A stretch of DNA of 64,000 bases. It comes from Rhabditoides inermis (taxonomy: Eukaryota > Nematoda > Chromadorea > Rhabditida > Rhabditidae). A model generated the notes under the pieces. The model did not search any database. It saw only the letters and a list, made by a program, of their open reading frames with translations, and was not told the origin of the DNA. The DNA lies in the NCBI GenBank assembly GCA_963966185.1, contig CAWZYM010000017.1, forward strand, positions 292,501-356,500, read 5' to 3'. Positions 63,771 through 64,000 of this stretch are shown one piece after another. A program made the translations under genes and the position numbers. Position 1 is the first letter of the stretch, and the number at the start of each line of letters is the position of its first letter.

Positions 63771-64000
63771 TTTGACTACGTTGAACGATTAATTTAAGCA
63801 ACACGGAAATTGGAATGTAAAAAAGACAAATTGATTCTCAAGTGATCACGAGATTCTTCTTTTGAGAATAAGAACCAGCTGTTTTCAATTCGAATATGCA
63901 GTTAAAAAAAGAAGTAACGCCTATATACAATATAAAAGAAGTGGTTCAATTGAAAGCGCAAAACATTGAAAGATTTCAAGGTTCACAACAACATATGAAA
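63771..64000. promoter_or_regulatory. Promoter/leader of the MATH-BTB gene
   Basis: 230 bp of AT-rich sequence upstream of the ATG. Nothing specific seen. Confidence 0.35.

Overview
The window is a gene-dense piece of a nematode nuclear genome. The case rests on gene content and gene style. It encodes a cuticle collagen with the nematode N-terminal domain, a GLH-type Vasa helicase with FG repeats and four zinc knuckles, LIN-41, MEI-1-like katanin, a MEL-26-like MATH-BTB protein and a Cys-loop channel of the nematode lgc kind. Many introns are 35-50 nt with GTGAGT/GTAAG donors and TTTCAG acceptors, and several start codons lie a few bases after a TTTCAG-like acceptor, as expected for spliced-leader trans-splicing. 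From memory, many of these genes lie on Caenorhabditis elegans chromosome I, several in the same blocks (calm-1 with stl-1; arl-13, rla-1, rpl-27A, phb-1 and eif-2A; ercc-1, ncs-2 and npp-17/rae-1). I infer a rhabditid or diplogastrid nematode and cannot name the species.

Layout. 0.2-14.3 kb is a compact housekeeping block: Cys-loop channel (-), La (-), CIB/calmyrin (+), stomatin-like 2 (-), ARL13 (+), ribosomal P1 (-), ribosomal L27a/uL15 (-), prohibitin 1 (+) and eIF2-alpha (+). 14.8-20.6 kb is a repeat island: a LINE 3' remnant, a MITE nested in another repeat, a SINE fragment, and a Penelope-like element (RT plus GIY-YIG endonuclease) followed by two 0.5-kb direct repeats, each with a hammerhead-ribozyme-like core. 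21.0-22.6 kb is a cuticle collagen and 22.7-23.3 kb a 670-bp foldback element. 23.4-32.0 kb is a minus-strand series: GLH helicase, ERCC1 and katanin p60. 33.1-34.2 kb is a neuronal calcium sensor. 34.9-42.0 kb is the nuclear export factor RAE1, with a 4.5-kb intron full of repeats. 42.4-44.7 kb is a tail-anchored tyrosine phosphatase. 45.5-48.3 kb is a tandem TyrRS/pseudo-TyrRS. 49.5-50.3 kb is a bHLH factor. 51.8-55.6 kb is LIN-41. 56.1-56.8 kb is an unrecognised small gene. Then come HPRT, RIOK2 and a MEL-26-like CUL-3 adaptor.

How the genes relate. Most have housekeeping roles: translation (eIF2-alpha, P1, L27a, TyrRS), ribosome maturation (RIOK2), small-RNA chaperoning (La), mitochondrial scaffolds (prohibitin, stomatin-like 2) and mRNA export (RAE1). 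A second set is germline or developmental: GLH, LIN-41, katanin, and the MEL-26-type adaptor that in C. elegans destroys katanin after meiosis. Short same-strand gaps with a poly(A) signal followed by an acceptor suggest operons (phb-1/eif-2A, L27a/P1, and perhaps katanin/ERCC1/GLH). For nearly every gene the exon models were checked by hand for frame continuity. The main uncertain piece is the katanin linker.
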